From contig NZ_SRXO01000010.1 in the NCBI RefSeq assembly GCF_008360935.1, forward strand, positions 62,001-126,000: a stretch of 64,000 bases of DNA. The letters are read 5' to 3'. Origin of the DNA: Siccirubricoccus phaeus. GTDB taxonomy: Bacteria > Pseudomonadota > Alphaproteobacteria > Acetobacterales > Acetobacteraceae. This document shows positions 18,857-27,473 of this stretch, in pieces. A program made the translations under genes and the position numbers. The number at the start of each line of letters is the position of its first letter. Positions within the stretch are counted from its first letter, which is position 1. A model generated the notes under the pieces. The model searched no databases. It saw only the letters and a program-made list of their open reading frames with translations, and was not told the origin of the DNA.

Positions 18857-18870
18857 TTGAGAATTCTCAA
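18857..18870. promoter_or_regulatory. Perfect 14-bp palindrome upstream of the XRE regulator
   Basis: TTGAGAATTCTCAA is an exact dyad in the AT-rich gap between lnt and the XRE gene. A related half-site (TTGATTCTCA) lies near 18950. XRE proteins often bind such dyads near their own promoter, so autoregulation is likely. Confidence 0.5.
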
Positions 18871-18949
18871 TAAAGATCACACTCGCGGGGCGAGCGGTCT
18901 AGCAGATCGGGATACAACCCGTCTTGCCACGTAAAGTTGATATTGATTC

Positions 18950-20452
18950 TCAGGGAGTTGTTGCGATTCCGGGCCGGCGTGGCAGCCCGCCCAAACCCAG
19001 GGCCAGCCCCAGCGCCAGCACGGCAAGGACCAGGGGCAGCAGCAATCCCCAGCGGGCGAAGGGCGTCGGCGGCAAGGCCCCGGGCAGCGGGCCGGCCACC
19101 ACCCCCGCCTCCCCCAGCCGCAGCATCAGCAGCCTTTCGCCCCGGGCATCGAACAGGGCGGAAACCCCGGTTTGCGCGGCCCGCGCCAGGGGCAGCCCTT
19201 CCTCCACCGCCCGCAGCCTGGCCGTCGCCAGATGCTGCCAGGGCCCGGCCGAGATGCCGAACCAGCCATCATTGGTGATGTTCACCAGCCAGGCCGGGCG
19301 CGGGCTGGGGGTGACGGCGGCGGGGAAGATCACCTCGTAGCAGATCAGGGCGCCGAAGGGCGGCAGGCCGGGGGGCGAGAGCAGCACCGGGCCGGGGCCG
19401 GCGGAGAAATCCATCCCCCCCGTCACCATGCGGATGGGGATGAGGCCCGAGAGCGGCATGTACTCCCCGAAGGGCACCAGATGCGCTTTGTCGTAATTTG
19501 CGCGCACCTCCCCCGCGGAATCCAGCACGGTGAGGCTGTTGTACAGATGCTCCAGCGCCCCGCCCGGCCCCCATTCCGCCCGCACCGTGCCGCCGAGCAG
19601 CCAGGCCCCGGGCCGCAGCGCCCCGGCGGCCAGGCGCATGGCCTCCGGGTCCTGGCCGAGCAGGAAGGGGCTGGCGGTCTCCGGCCAGATGACGGCGAGC
19701 GGCAGGCCTTCGGACACGGCGCGGCTGGCCTGCTCCGTCAACTCCAGGTAGTGGTGGAAATTCGGCAGGCGCTGTTCCGGGCGCCATTTCACCTCCTGCG
19801 CGATATTGCCCTGCACCAGCGCGACCTGCAGCCCGGGCGGCTCGGGCTGGGGCTGCGCCAGGCGCCAGGCGCCGAAGCCAGCGAAGAGGGCGAGCACCGC
19901 CGCCCCCGCGGCCCAGGGCCGCCAGCCGGGCAGCAGGGGCAGGCCGGCCAGCAGCAGGGTGACGAGGGAAAGCCCATGCACGCCAATGATGGCGGCGCCT
20001 TGCACCGGCAGGGCGGCGAAGGCCCAGACCGTGCCGAGCAGGTTCCAGGGGAAGCCGGTGAAGAGGAAGCCGCGGGCCAGCTCCGCCAGCACCCAGGCGC
20101 CGGCGAAGCCGGAAAGGCGCCGCCAGCCGGGCGGCAGCGCACGGGCGACCAGGGCCGGGGGAATGACGAAGAGGGCCAGGGGAATGGCCAGCGCGGGCGC
20201 GGCCAGCGGCACCAGCCACCAGAAATGCTCGACATCCGTGAGGATGGCATGGGTGACCCAGTAGATGCCCGCCAGGCTGTGCCCCCAGCCCCAGGCGAAG
20301 GCCAGCCAGGCGGCGCGGCGCCAGCTCGGCGCGGCAACGACCAGGCGGATGAGGCCGGGGATGGCGAGGAGCAGCACGGGCACGGCGTGCACGGGCGGCA
20401 GGGCCAGGGCAGACATCAGGCCGAGGCCGAAGGCGAGGAGGAGCGGAGGCAC
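18950..20452 (-). CDS. lnt: Apolipoprotein N-acyltransferase
   Basis: This 500-residue inner-membrane enzyme adds the third acyl chain to the N-terminal cysteine of lipoproteins. The N-terminal 200 residues contain the usual hydrophobic helices, including PHxxxGF-like FLFTGFPWNLLGTVWA. The carbon-nitrogen hydrolase domain carries the catalytic Glu (AVIWPETASP), Lys (NYDKAHLVPFGEYMP) and Cys (GALICYEVIFP), followed by NITNDGWFG and RAVEEGLPLARAAQTGVSAL. One C-terminal helix ends the protein. The XRE gene follows on the same strand. Length and all catalytic residues are as expected. Confidence 0.96.
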   Translation of the reverse strand: MPPLLLAFGLGLMSALALPPVHAVPVLLLAIPGLIRLVVAAPSWRRAAWLAFAWGWGHSLAGIYWVTHAILTDVEHFWWLVPLAAPALAIPLALFVIPPALVARALPPGWRRLSGFAGAWVLAELARGFLFTGFPWNLLGTVWAFAALPVQGAAIIGVHGLSLVTLLLAGLPLLPGWRPWAAGAAVLALFAGFGAWRLAQPQPEPPGLQVALVQGNIAQEVKWRPEQRLPNFHHYLELTEQASRAVSEGLPLAVIWPETASPFLLGQDPEAMRLAAGALRPGAWLLGGTVRAEWGPGGALEHLYNSLTVLDSAGEVRANYDKAHLVPFGEYMPLSGLIPIRMVTGGMDFSAGPGPVLLSPPGLPPFGALICYEVIFPAAVTPSPRPAWLVNITNDGWFGISAGPWQHLATARLRAVEEGLPLARAAQTGVSALFDARGERLLMLRLGEAGVVAGPLPGALPPTPFARWGLLLPLVLAVLALGLALGLGGLPRRPGIATTP

Positions 20453-20499
20453 GCGGCCAGTAGGGCGGGGCAGGGGCGGCGGTCAATGGGGCTCCGTCA

Positions 20500-20880
20500 G
20501 GGGGCTCTGCCCCATCTGCACGAAGTCCGGAAGTCGGGGACTTTGCCCTTGGACGCAGGGCGGCCGACCCCCCAACCGGGGAGAGTCCCCCGACCCCGGT
20601 GGGAGTTTTATGCCTCGCAGGTTCAACCAGCCGACTCACGGCGGGGTCCGGGGGAAGCCTTCCCCCGGCGGAGGTGCAGGGTCGCGGGCACTGCCCGCGA
20701 CGACCTCCTGCCGGGGGCTGGGGGCGAAGCCCCCATTCCCACCCGGCCGACTTCATCCCGTTATCGCTTAACCTCGCGCCTATGGGAGCCAGCCCCGGAC
20801 CCCGGTCCGAGTTTCCGGTCCGTGGGTTCAGCCTGCCGACTCAGCACCCGGCGGGGTGGGGGCGGCGCGCCCCACCGGCT
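20500..20880 (+). repeat. Dispersed palindromic repeats, family A, copies 2 and 3 (adjacent)
   Basis: This fills the gap between lnt and hpnN, which are on the same strand. Copy 2 (about 20575-20742) has the GACCCCGGT, GGTTCAACC, GCCGACTC, CGGGGTCCGGGGG and GGGGGCGAAGCCCCC landmarks, plus an inner GTCGCGGGCA/TGCCCGCGAC hairpin. Copy 3 (about 20784-20880) is shorter and runs into the 3' end of hpnN, so the repeat probably supplies the last codons of that gene. Confidence 0.75.
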
Positions 20881-23443
20881 CCGCGAACAGGGGCAGCAGC
20901 GCCGGCAGGGTCAGCATCACCGCCACCAGCGCATAGAGCAGGCTCATCGTCAGCAGCACCCCCATGCTGGCCGTGCCGGGATGGTTCGAGAGCGCCAGGG
21001 TCCCGAAGGCCGTCCCGTTGGTCAGCGCGCTGTAGAGCACCGCCCGGGTCAGGGAGGAGGGCAGCAGCCGCCGCTCCCCATGCCGCCAGGCCGCCACGTA
21101 GTAGATGTCGAAGGCGACGCCCTGGGCGAAGAGCAGCGGCAGGGCGATGATGTTCGCCAGGTTCAGCGGCATCCCGATCAGGATGCAGGTGACGAGGGTG
21201 AGCAGCCCCGCCAGCGCCAGCGGCGCCAGGGCCAGCAGGGAAAGCCGCCAGGACCGCAGCGCCACCAGCAGCAGCAGCACGGTCAGCCCGGTGGCCAGCG
21301 TCCCCGCCACCAGGAAGCTGCGCTGGATGGTGGCGGAGCTGGCCTGGACCGAAATGGCCGTGCCGCTCGCCGCCGGCGCCACGCGCCGCACCGCGGCGGC
21401 GAAGGCCGCCATGGCCTCCGCCCGGTCGGAGAGGTCGCGCGGCCGGATTTCCACGCGTGCCCTGCCGTCCGCCGCGATCCAGTCGCGCTTCAGGCTCTCC
21501 GGCAGGGTCTCCACCGTCACCGGCGCGGCCTGCAGGGCCAGGCGGAGGGTCGCCAGCGTGTCCTGCAGCCCCGGCAGCAGGGCGGCGGCCAGCCGGGCGC
21601 GGCCGGCCGGGCCGCCCTCCGCCAGCCGCAGCAGCGCCTGGGAAAGCGGCGCCGCCACCTCCCGCAGCGCCGTCCCGGCCTTGACCAGGGCCCCGGCCGC
21701 CGCCGAATCATCCGGCGGCGGCTCGGTCTCCGGCAATTCCAGCGTCGGGCCCAGCAGGTCGGCGGCGTCGCGGATCAGGGCGAGCTTCGGCGCCTGGTCC
21801 TGCGGCACGTAGCTGGGGAGGGTGAGGGTATCCGCCACCTCCGGCAGCGCCTCCAGCCGCCGCGCCAGGGCCTCGGCCGCGGGCAGGTCGGCGGCCAGGG
21901 CTTCCAGCGTGTTCGGCGTGGTGTCCAGGTTCCGCATCAGCTCGCGGAAGGTGGAGACCGCTTCGGTATGCGGGTTGCGCAGGTTCAGCGGGTTGGTGTC
22001 GAAGCGCAGCAGCGGCAGGGCCAGCACGCAGCCCACCCCCACCAGCAGCGCGGCGGCGGCGACGCCCCTGGCATGCCGTGCCAGCCAGGAATCCAGCGGC
22101 GCGAGCATGGCATAGCCCACCCCCTCCTTCTCCGCCTTCGGCCGGGTGAAGACCAGCCAGGCGGGCAGCGTGGTGAGGCTGATGAGGACGGCGATCAGCA
22201 TGCCGGCGGCGGCGATCAGGCCGAGCTCCGAAAGGCCGCGGTAATCGGTCGGCAGGAAGGCGAGGAAGCCGACGCCGAGGGCCAGGGCGGCCAGCGCGAT
22301 GCCCTCCCCCGCCGTGCCGGCGGCGGCGATGAGGGCGGCGGGCAAGGGCTGGTCCTGCAGCCGGTGCCGCTGCTCCCGCAGGCAGACCGCGTACTGGATG
22401 CCGAAATCCACCCCGAAGCCGATGAACAGCACGGCGAAGGCGATGGAGAGCGGGTTGAAGGGCCCCACCACCAGCAGGCCGAAGGCGGCGGTGATGGGCA
22501 GCCCCAGCACCAGCGTGCCGAGGATGGGGAAGATCAGCCGCCCGGAGCGCAGCCCCAGCCAGAGCAGCAGGGCGACGGAGAGGAGGGAGAGGATGTTCTC
22601 CGCAATGGCGCCGCCGAAGACGGTGGAGAATTCCTCGTCGCCCATCACCAGGTCGCCGGTGAGGCGGACGCGGATGCCGTTCTCCTCGGTCAGGCCGAGG
22701 CGCCGCGCCTCGGCCCGCACCGTCTCGATGGCGTCGGCGATGGGGGCGAGGGCGCTGTAATCCGGCACCGGCCGCAGCAGCAGGAAGCGGCGGCGCATCG
22801 AGGGGTCCGAGGCCTGGCCGGTGAAGAGGGCGGCCCAATCGACCGGCGCCACCTTCCCCGCCGCCGCCTGCTGCGCCGCTGCGGTCAGCGCGGCCAGCGC
22901 CGGGGCGGTGAGGGCGCGGTCGCCCTCCCCCCGCCTCAGCCCCTCCGCCAGCAATTCCAGTGCCTTGCCGAGGCCGCGCAGGCTGGGATCGGCGGCCAGG
23001 GTGCCCAGCAGGGGCTGGGCGGCGATGATCCGCTCCGTCGCCGCCTGCACCTCCTTCTCCTCCAGGAAGAGCAGGGCGCTCTGGCGGAAGAAGGGCTCGG
23101 CACCGGGGCGGGAGACGCTGTGGAACAGCGCCTTGCGGGTGGAGAGCGCCTCGGCGAGGCGGGCGGCGGCGCGGTCGGCCTCGTCCGGGGTACGGGCGTC
23201 CAGCACCACGGCGATGACATCGGTGCGGTTGGGGAAGGCGGCGTCCATCGCCTCCTCCGTCTGCCGCCAGGGCAGGTCGGGGGGGAAGAGGTTCACCACA
23301 TCCGTGTCCATGGCGAAGCGCGTCGCCACCACCCAGCAGGACCAGGCGCCGAGCAGGAGGGAGAGCAGCAGGACGAGGCGCGGCCGCGCGATGCTGGCGC
23401 GGACCAGCGCGGCGGCGAGGCGCGCCGGCCAGGCGGTGGTCAT
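20828..23443 (-). CDS. hpnN: Hopanoid transporter HpnN (RND/MMPL family)
   Basis: This 871-residue inner-membrane protein has the RND/MMPL layout: a first helix (residues about 22-40, RLVLLLSLLLGAWSCWVV), a periplasmic domain starting AMDTDVVNLFPPDLPWRQTE, a block of five helices (about 280-430, with GFGVDFGIQYAVCLREQ), a second periplasmic domain (about 460-690) and a final helix block with FAQGVAFDIYYVAAW. HpnN moves hopanoids to the outer membrane in relatives. The chosen ATG follows an extension of 86 codons with no family likeness. The last residues, after LLPLFAEP, read through repeat family A. No other hop gene is adjacent, but ispH-hpnH lie 3 kb away. Confidence 0.85.
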   Translation of the reverse strand: MTTAWPARLAAALVRASIARPRLVLLLSLLLGAWSCWVVATRFAMDTDVVNLFPPDLPWRQTEEAMDAAFPNRTDVIAVVLDARTPDEADRAAARLAEALSTRKALFHSVSRPGAEPFFRQSALLFLEEKEVQAATERIIAAQPLLGTLAADPSLRGLGKALELLAEGLRRGEGDRALTAPALAALTAAAQQAAAGKVAPVDWAALFTGQASDPSMRRRFLLLRPVPDYSALAPIADAIETVRAEARRLGLTEENGIRVRLTGDLVMGDEEFSTVFGGAIAENILSLLSVALLLWLGLRSGRLIFPILGTLVLGLPITAAFGLLVVGPFNPLSIAFAVLFIGFGVDFGIQYAVCLREQRHRLQDQPLPAALIAAAGTAGEGIALAALALGVGFLAFLPTDYRGLSELGLIAAAGMLIAVLISLTTLPAWLVFTRPKAEKEGVGYAMLAPLDSWLARHARGVAAAALLVGVGCVLALPLLRFDTNPLNLRNPHTEAVSTFRELMRNLDTTPNTLEALAADLPAAEALARRLEALPEVADTLTLPSYVPQDQAPKLALIRDAADLLGPTLELPETEPPPDDSAAAGALVKAGTALREVAAPLSQALLRLAEGGPAGRARLAAALLPGLQDTLATLRLALQAAPVTVETLPESLKRDWIAADGRARVEIRPRDLSDRAEAMAAFAAAVRRVAPAASGTAISVQASSATIQRSFLVAGTLATGLTVLLLLVALRSWRLSLLALAPLALAGLLTLVTCILIGMPLNLANIIALPLLFAQGVAFDIYYVAAWRHGERRLLPSSLTRAVLYSALTNGTAFGTLALSNHPGTASMGVLLTMSLLYALVAVMLTLPALLPLFAEPVGRAAPTPPGAESAG

Positions 23444-24002
23444 GGCTGGGGCGGAGTCACCTGCGGCGCCGGCCCTCGCAGGATGGCGGGAGTGCGGCGC
23501 GCCGCCTGCGGCGAGGGCGGAATCGGAAGGGCCGTGTCTGGCATGGCGGCGCCTCCTAGCCCCGGGGCGGGAGAAGGGGAACACCTGTTGCCGTGCGGAA
23601 CCGCAGCGAGACGGCGTGCCCGGCCCGTGCGGTGAGGCCGAACCGGGCAGGAGGCAATGGCAGCAGGAGCTTCGGAAGGGATATACTTCGGGTATATCCA
23701 AGGGGCGATGGCCGTGTCGCCGGCCATGCCCGGAGCCGGGGCCTGGTCGTGGTCACCGGCGATCTCGGCGAGTTCCGGCGGGTGGCAGGGCTGCGGTCCG
23801 AGGATTGGCTGGCGCCGCCCTGAGGCAAGGGCGGGGGCGCATCCGCGGGAGGCCGATACGGCCTGGATAGTTTCCGGTTGACAATTCACGGCCTGCGCCG
23901 CCCCTTGCCCTGGCGCGGCCTTGCCGCGCCAGGCTGCGACTGGCCTCGATCGCGGGCGAATACCGGGCTCCCACGGCGTCGCGTGGCGACGTCGTGGGGA
24001 CG
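23444..24002. other. Gene-free region between hpnN and copD with an E-family fragment
   Basis: About 559 bases hold the hpnN promoter, the inverted repeat at 23679-23699, and near 23890-23945 a segment with CCTGGCGCGGC/GCCGCGCCAGG arms that resembles the repeat found near 30.45 and 48.33 kb. Short open frames here have no recognisable content. Confidence 0.45.
23679..23699. promoter_or_regulatory. Inverted repeat upstream of hpnN
   Basis: GGATATAC (23679-23686) and GTATATCC (23692-23699) are exact inverted arms around TTCGG. This is an AT island with 8-bp arms, 236 bases upstream of the hpnN ATG. As DNA it looks like a regulator dyad; as RNA it could form a short hairpin. No regulator gene is next to it. 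Confidence 0.45.
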
Positions 24003-25661
24003 TCATGCCTCCCGGTACAGCAGCAGCAGCACCCCGATCAGCACCAGCGCCCCCGGCCAGACCCAACGCGCCACCCGGGCCAGCCGCTCCGGCCCGCGCA
24101 GCTCGGTGAACCGGGCGCAGCCGGCCACCACCGCCATCACCGCCAGCGGCAGGTGGGAGAGCTCCACCAGCAGCGCCTCCTTCTGGTTGGAGATGGCATG
24201 GGTATGCGCCAGCAGCAGCACGCCGCCCGCCACCATGGCGGCGGGGAAGACGAAGCGCAGCCCGCCCGTCACCCGCCCCAGCCGCACCCACCATTCGGCG
24301 ATGGCGAAGCCCACCACCAGCAGCGCCGCGATCTTGTGCTGCACCACCTCCGGGTCGCGCAGGCTCTCCAGCAGCCCGATCTCGCCGAGCGGCCAGGCCT
24401 CCGGGTCGGACCGCAGCAGGATGAAGCCGGCCAGCCCCAGGAACAGCAGCGGCCAGTGCCGCGCCAGCGGCACCCTGCCGGAGGCGTCCAGCAGCGCCGC
24501 CAGCCCCACCAGCAGCACCATGATGCCGGCCCAATGGTGGTTGTACTCGCTCCAGGCGATGTCCTGGGCGTTGCGCGGCGGCAGCAGCCCCTCGCCCGGG
24601 GTGAAGGCCTGCGGCCGCTGCGCCGCCTGGCGCTGCTGCCATTCGGTATCGAGCTGCGCCTGCAGCGCCGGGATCGCCAGATCGGCATGGCTTGGCGAGG
24701 TCAGCCGCGGCCATGCGGGCGTGAAGCGCTCGACGATCTCGCCCCAGGTCACCCGGTCCTCCGTCAGGTCGGCGGCCGGCGGGACGGAGGTGAGGGAGGC
24801 GGCGACGGCCAGCATGGCGAGGCCGATCAGCATCTCGCTCTCGACGAAGCGGCGGACCCGCAGCAGCCCCTCCGGCGCCGTCTGGAGGTGGTGCAGGAAG
24901 AGGAAATTGGCCCCGCCCAGCGCCAGCAGCAGCACCAGCATCACCGCCTTGGTGCCGGACATGGCGCCATAGGCGGTGCCGTACACCGCCTCCACCTCGC
25001 CGATATAGCCGCGCCAGAAGCCGAGGATGCCGAGCAGGATCAGCCCGACGCCGCCAGCCGCCAGCACCGAATAGCGCCGCCCGACCGCCCGCGCCGAGGC
25101 CGGCGTCAGCCGTCGCAGCGCGCCGAGCAGCGCCGGCAGCCCGCCGATCCAGAGCGCCGCCCCCGCCTGGTGGCTGGCCGTCGCGGCCAGCAGCAGGGCC
25201 CGCTCCTCCTCCCGCGCCAGGGCGTGGCTGCCGGCGGTGACGGCGCCCAGCAGCCCGAGCGCCGCGACGGCCAGCGCCGCCTGCCGTCCCGGGCTGGGCC
25301 GGGCCCCGGGCAGGGCCAGCAGCAGCAGGAGGAATTGCGCCAGCATCGCCAGCCCGGCGGCGAAGACGAAATCCGCCCCCAGCAGCACGCCGAAGGGCGC
25401 GTCCAAGGTCGCCGCCAGGGCGGCGAGGCCGAGCCCGCCCGTCGCCAGCGTGGCCAGGCACCCGGCTGCTGCGCCCCACAGCACCAGCCGCCGCCCCAGG
25501 CCGCGCGCCGCCGCGGCATCGCCGGGCGGCATCAGCGGCGCCAGCGGCATCGCCACCAGCAGCCAGAAGGCGATGCCGCCCAGCAGCGCGGTGCGGGCGG
25601 TGAGCTCCACCACCTGCAGCACCACATTGATGAAGCCGTAAAGATCGAGGAATTGCTCCAT
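24003..25661 (-). CDS. copD: CopD-family copper resistance membrane protein
   Basis: This 552-residue protein has about 13 predicted hydrophobic helices. The first 320 residues match CopD (ASHQAGAALWIGGLPALLGA, then RRYSVLAAGGVGLILLGILG and LGGANFLFLHHL). A soluble loop (about 330-400) contains EYNHHWAGIMV, and a further hydrophobic part of about 190 residues ends LLLLYREA. CopD acts with periplasmic CopC in copper uptake or delivery. The C-terminal half is longer than the usual 300-residue CopD, with histidines (VVQHKIAALLVVGF, LLAHTHAISN) placed to bind metal. Its ATG overlaps the copC TGA by one base (TGATG). Confidence 0.85.
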   Translation of the reverse strand: MEQFLDLYGFINVVLQVVELTARTALLGGIAFWLLVAMPLAPLMPPGDAAAARGLGRRLVLWGAAAGCLATLATGGLGLAALAATLDAPFGVLLGADFVFAAGLAMLAQFLLLLLALPGARPSPGRQAALAVAALGLLGAVTAGSHALAREEERALLLAATASHQAGAALWIGGLPALLGALRRLTPASARAVGRRYSVLAAGGVGLILLGILGFWRGYIGEVEAVYGTAYGAMSGTKAVMLVLLLALGGANFLFLHHLQTAPEGLLRVRRFVESEMLIGLAMLAVAASLTSVPPAADLTEDRVTWGEIVERFTPAWPRLTSPSHADLAIPALQAQLDTEWQQRQAAQRPQAFTPGEGLLPPRNAQDIAWSEYNHHWAGIMVLLVGLAALLDASGRVPLARHWPLLFLGLAGFILLRSDPEAWPLGEIGLLESLRDPEVVQHKIAALLVVGFAIAEWWVRLGRVTGGLRFVFPAAMVAGGVLLLAHTHAISNQKEALLVELSHLPLAVMAVVAGCARFTELRGPERLARVARWVWPGALVLIGVLLLLYREA

Positions 25662-26044
25662 CAGGGCGTGCCGAGCCGGAAGGGGATGTCGCCCCGGGTG
25701 ATATGGCCGTCGATCGCCAGCACCTGCCAGCGCAGCCGCCAGCCGCCCGCGGGCGCCGGCAGGCTGGGGGGAATCGCCGCCTCCAGCACCGTGTGCTCGC
25801 CGGGGGGGGCCAGCGCCAGCGCCAGCGGCTCGCCTTCCGGCGGCACCAGCAGCAGCCGGCTGCGGGCATGGTCGATGCGGCTATTGAAACGGATCGTGAC
25901 GGTCCCAGGTAGGGCCGGCAGCACCGCGGCGGCGGCGGGGCTGGAGCCGATCACCACCGCATGTGCGGCGGCCGGAGTCGGCCTCAGCAGCAGCAGCGGG
26001 GCGGCGAATGTCACCAACAGACAAGCAAGCCGGGTGCGGGACAA
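25661..26044 (-). CDS. copC: Periplasmic copper-binding protein CopC
   Basis: This 127-residue protein has a signal peptide (residues 1-27, ending PAAA, then HAVV). The mature N-terminal histidine is a copper ligand in CopC proteins. The beta-barrel is recognisable in AVLPALPGTVTIRFNSRID, and the second copper site in WQVLAIDGHITRGDIPFRLG (Asp and His). Copper(II) is bound and passed to CopD, which is coupled to it by the one-base overlap. No copper-responsive regulator is adjacent. Confidence 0.88.
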   Translation of the reverse strand: MSRTRLACLLVTFAAPLLLLRPTPAAAHAVVIGSSPAAAAVLPALPGTVTIRFNSRIDHARSRLLLVPPEGEPLALALAPPGEHTVLEAAIPPSLPAPAGGWRLRWQVLAIDGHITRGDIPFRLGTP

Positions 26045-26323
26045 GGCAGTCTCCTTCAGGGGGCGGCCGCGGCGCCCCCGGGGATGCTACTCCCCGGTTG
26101 CAACGCGGCGGCAAGGTGCCGCAAAAGAGGCGGAGCGCAAGGGATTGCGATGCGGAACGGTCTGCGGCCGGGGGCGGACCCGGGGCGGCATCCGATCGGG
26201 TGGAACCGCGGAGCGGTTGCTGCCGGCCGGATATGAGCTGCTCCAGACAGGCGTTTTTAGAGCAATCCCCGATCAGGTGATGCCACCTGGTCGGAGAGTG
26301 CCCAGGGGTAGGGGGCGGGGGTG

Positions 26324-27268
26324 ATGCGGATCATTCTGGCGCAGCCAAGGGGCTTCTGCGCCGGCGTCGTCAGGGCGGTGGAGATCGTGGAACGGGCGCT
26401 GGAGAAATACGGCGCCCCGGTCTTCGTCCGCCATGAGATCGTCCACAACAAGCGGGTGGTGCAGACGCTGGAAGCCAAGGGCGCCCGCTTCGTCAACGAA
26501 CTGGATGAGGTGCCGCCGGGCGCGGTCACGGTGTTCAGCGCCCATGGCGTCGCCCGCGCCGTGGAGCAGGAGGCGGCGCTGCGCGGCCTGCCGGTGCTGG
26601 ATGCGACCTGCCCGCTGGTCTCCAAGGTGCATGCCGAGGGGCGGCGCTACCTGGCGCAGGGGCGCACCGTCATCCTCATCGGCCATGCCGGGCATCCGGA
26701 GGTGGAGGGGACGCTGGGGCAGATCCCCGGGGAGGTGCATCTGGTCGGCTCCGCCGAGGCGGTCGCCCGACTGCCGATCCCGCCCGACCGGCCGGTGGCC
26801 TTCGTCACCCAGACCACGCTTTCGGTGGACGACACAAGGGCGGTGATCGAGGCGCTGAAGGCGCGCTTCACCGACATCGTCGGGCCGGACACGCGGGATA
26901 TCTGCTACGCCACCCAGAACCGCCAATCCGCGGTGCGGGCGCTGGCGCGGCAGGTGGAGCTGCTGCTGGTGGTGGGCTCGGCGAACAGCTCCAACTCCAA
27001 CCGCCTGGCGGAGATCGGGGCCGAGGAGGGGGTGCCGTGCCACCTGATCCCCGATGCCGCCGCGATCCGTCCGGAATGGCTGGAAGGGGTGGCGACCATC
27101 GGCCTCACCGCCGGCGCCTCGGCGCCGGAGACCCTGGTGCAGGAGGTGATCGCGGCGCTCGGAAGGCTGGGGCCGGTGGAGGTCTCCACCTTGCCCGGCA
27201 TCATCGAGGATGTGCAGTTCAAGCTGCCCGTCGCCCTGCTGACGCCGGAGGCGAGCGCCGCGAGCTGA
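26324..27268 (+). CDS. ispH: 4-hydroxy-3-methylbut-2-enyl diphosphate reductase
   Basis: This 314-residue iron-sulfur enzyme catalyses the last step of the MEP pathway and gives IPP and DMAPP. Three cluster cysteines are present: [20 protein letters not shown] (residue 12), [12 protein letters not shown] (about 96) and [14 protein letters not shown] (about 193). The substrate motifs [29 protein letters not shown] and [10 protein letters not shown] are intact. GTG at 26321 lies one codon upstream; ATG is preferred. The gene precedes hpnH by 205 bases on the same strand, which links isoprenoid supply to hopanoid synthesis. Confidence 0.96.
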   Translation: MRIILAQPRGFCAGVVRAVEIVERALEKYGAPVFVRHEIVHNKRVVQTLEAKGARFVNELDEVPPGAVTVFSAHGVARAVEQEAALRGLPVLDATCPLVSKVHAEGRRYLAQGRTVILIGHAGHPEVEGTLGQIPGEVHLVGSAEAVARLPIPPDRPVAFVTQTTLSVDDTRAVIEALKARFTDIVGPDTRDICYATQNRQSAVRALARQVELLLVVGSANSSNSNRLAEIGAEEGVPCHLIPDAAAIRPEWLEGVATIGLTAGASAPETLVQEVIAALGRLGPVEVSTLPGIIEDVQFKLPVALLTPEASAAS

Positions 27269-27473
27269 GCCCCGCGGCGGCGGCGGGCGGGGCGGCGAGC
27301 GCGGCATTCCTGCCACGCCGTTCTGCTTCCCGCCTGCCGCGCCTTGACCCGGCCGCCCCGAACCCTGAAGTGCAGCGCAACATGACGGCGGCGCGACAGT
27401 CGCCCCGGTCGGATCAGCCAGGGGCGGCACCCCAGCCAGGCCCGGCCCGTAAAGAGGCAGGAGCAGACACCAG

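Noticed and set aside
19172-23635. A 1,487-residue plus-strand open frame across lnt and hpnN
   Set aside because: It runs across two real minus-strand genes and their intergenic repeats and consists of Gln/Gly/Arg-rich low-complexity sequence.
23593-23881. Small plus-strand frames upstream of hpnN
   Set aside because: No Shine-Dalgarno, no recognisable content, and they cross the inverted repeat that looks regulatory.
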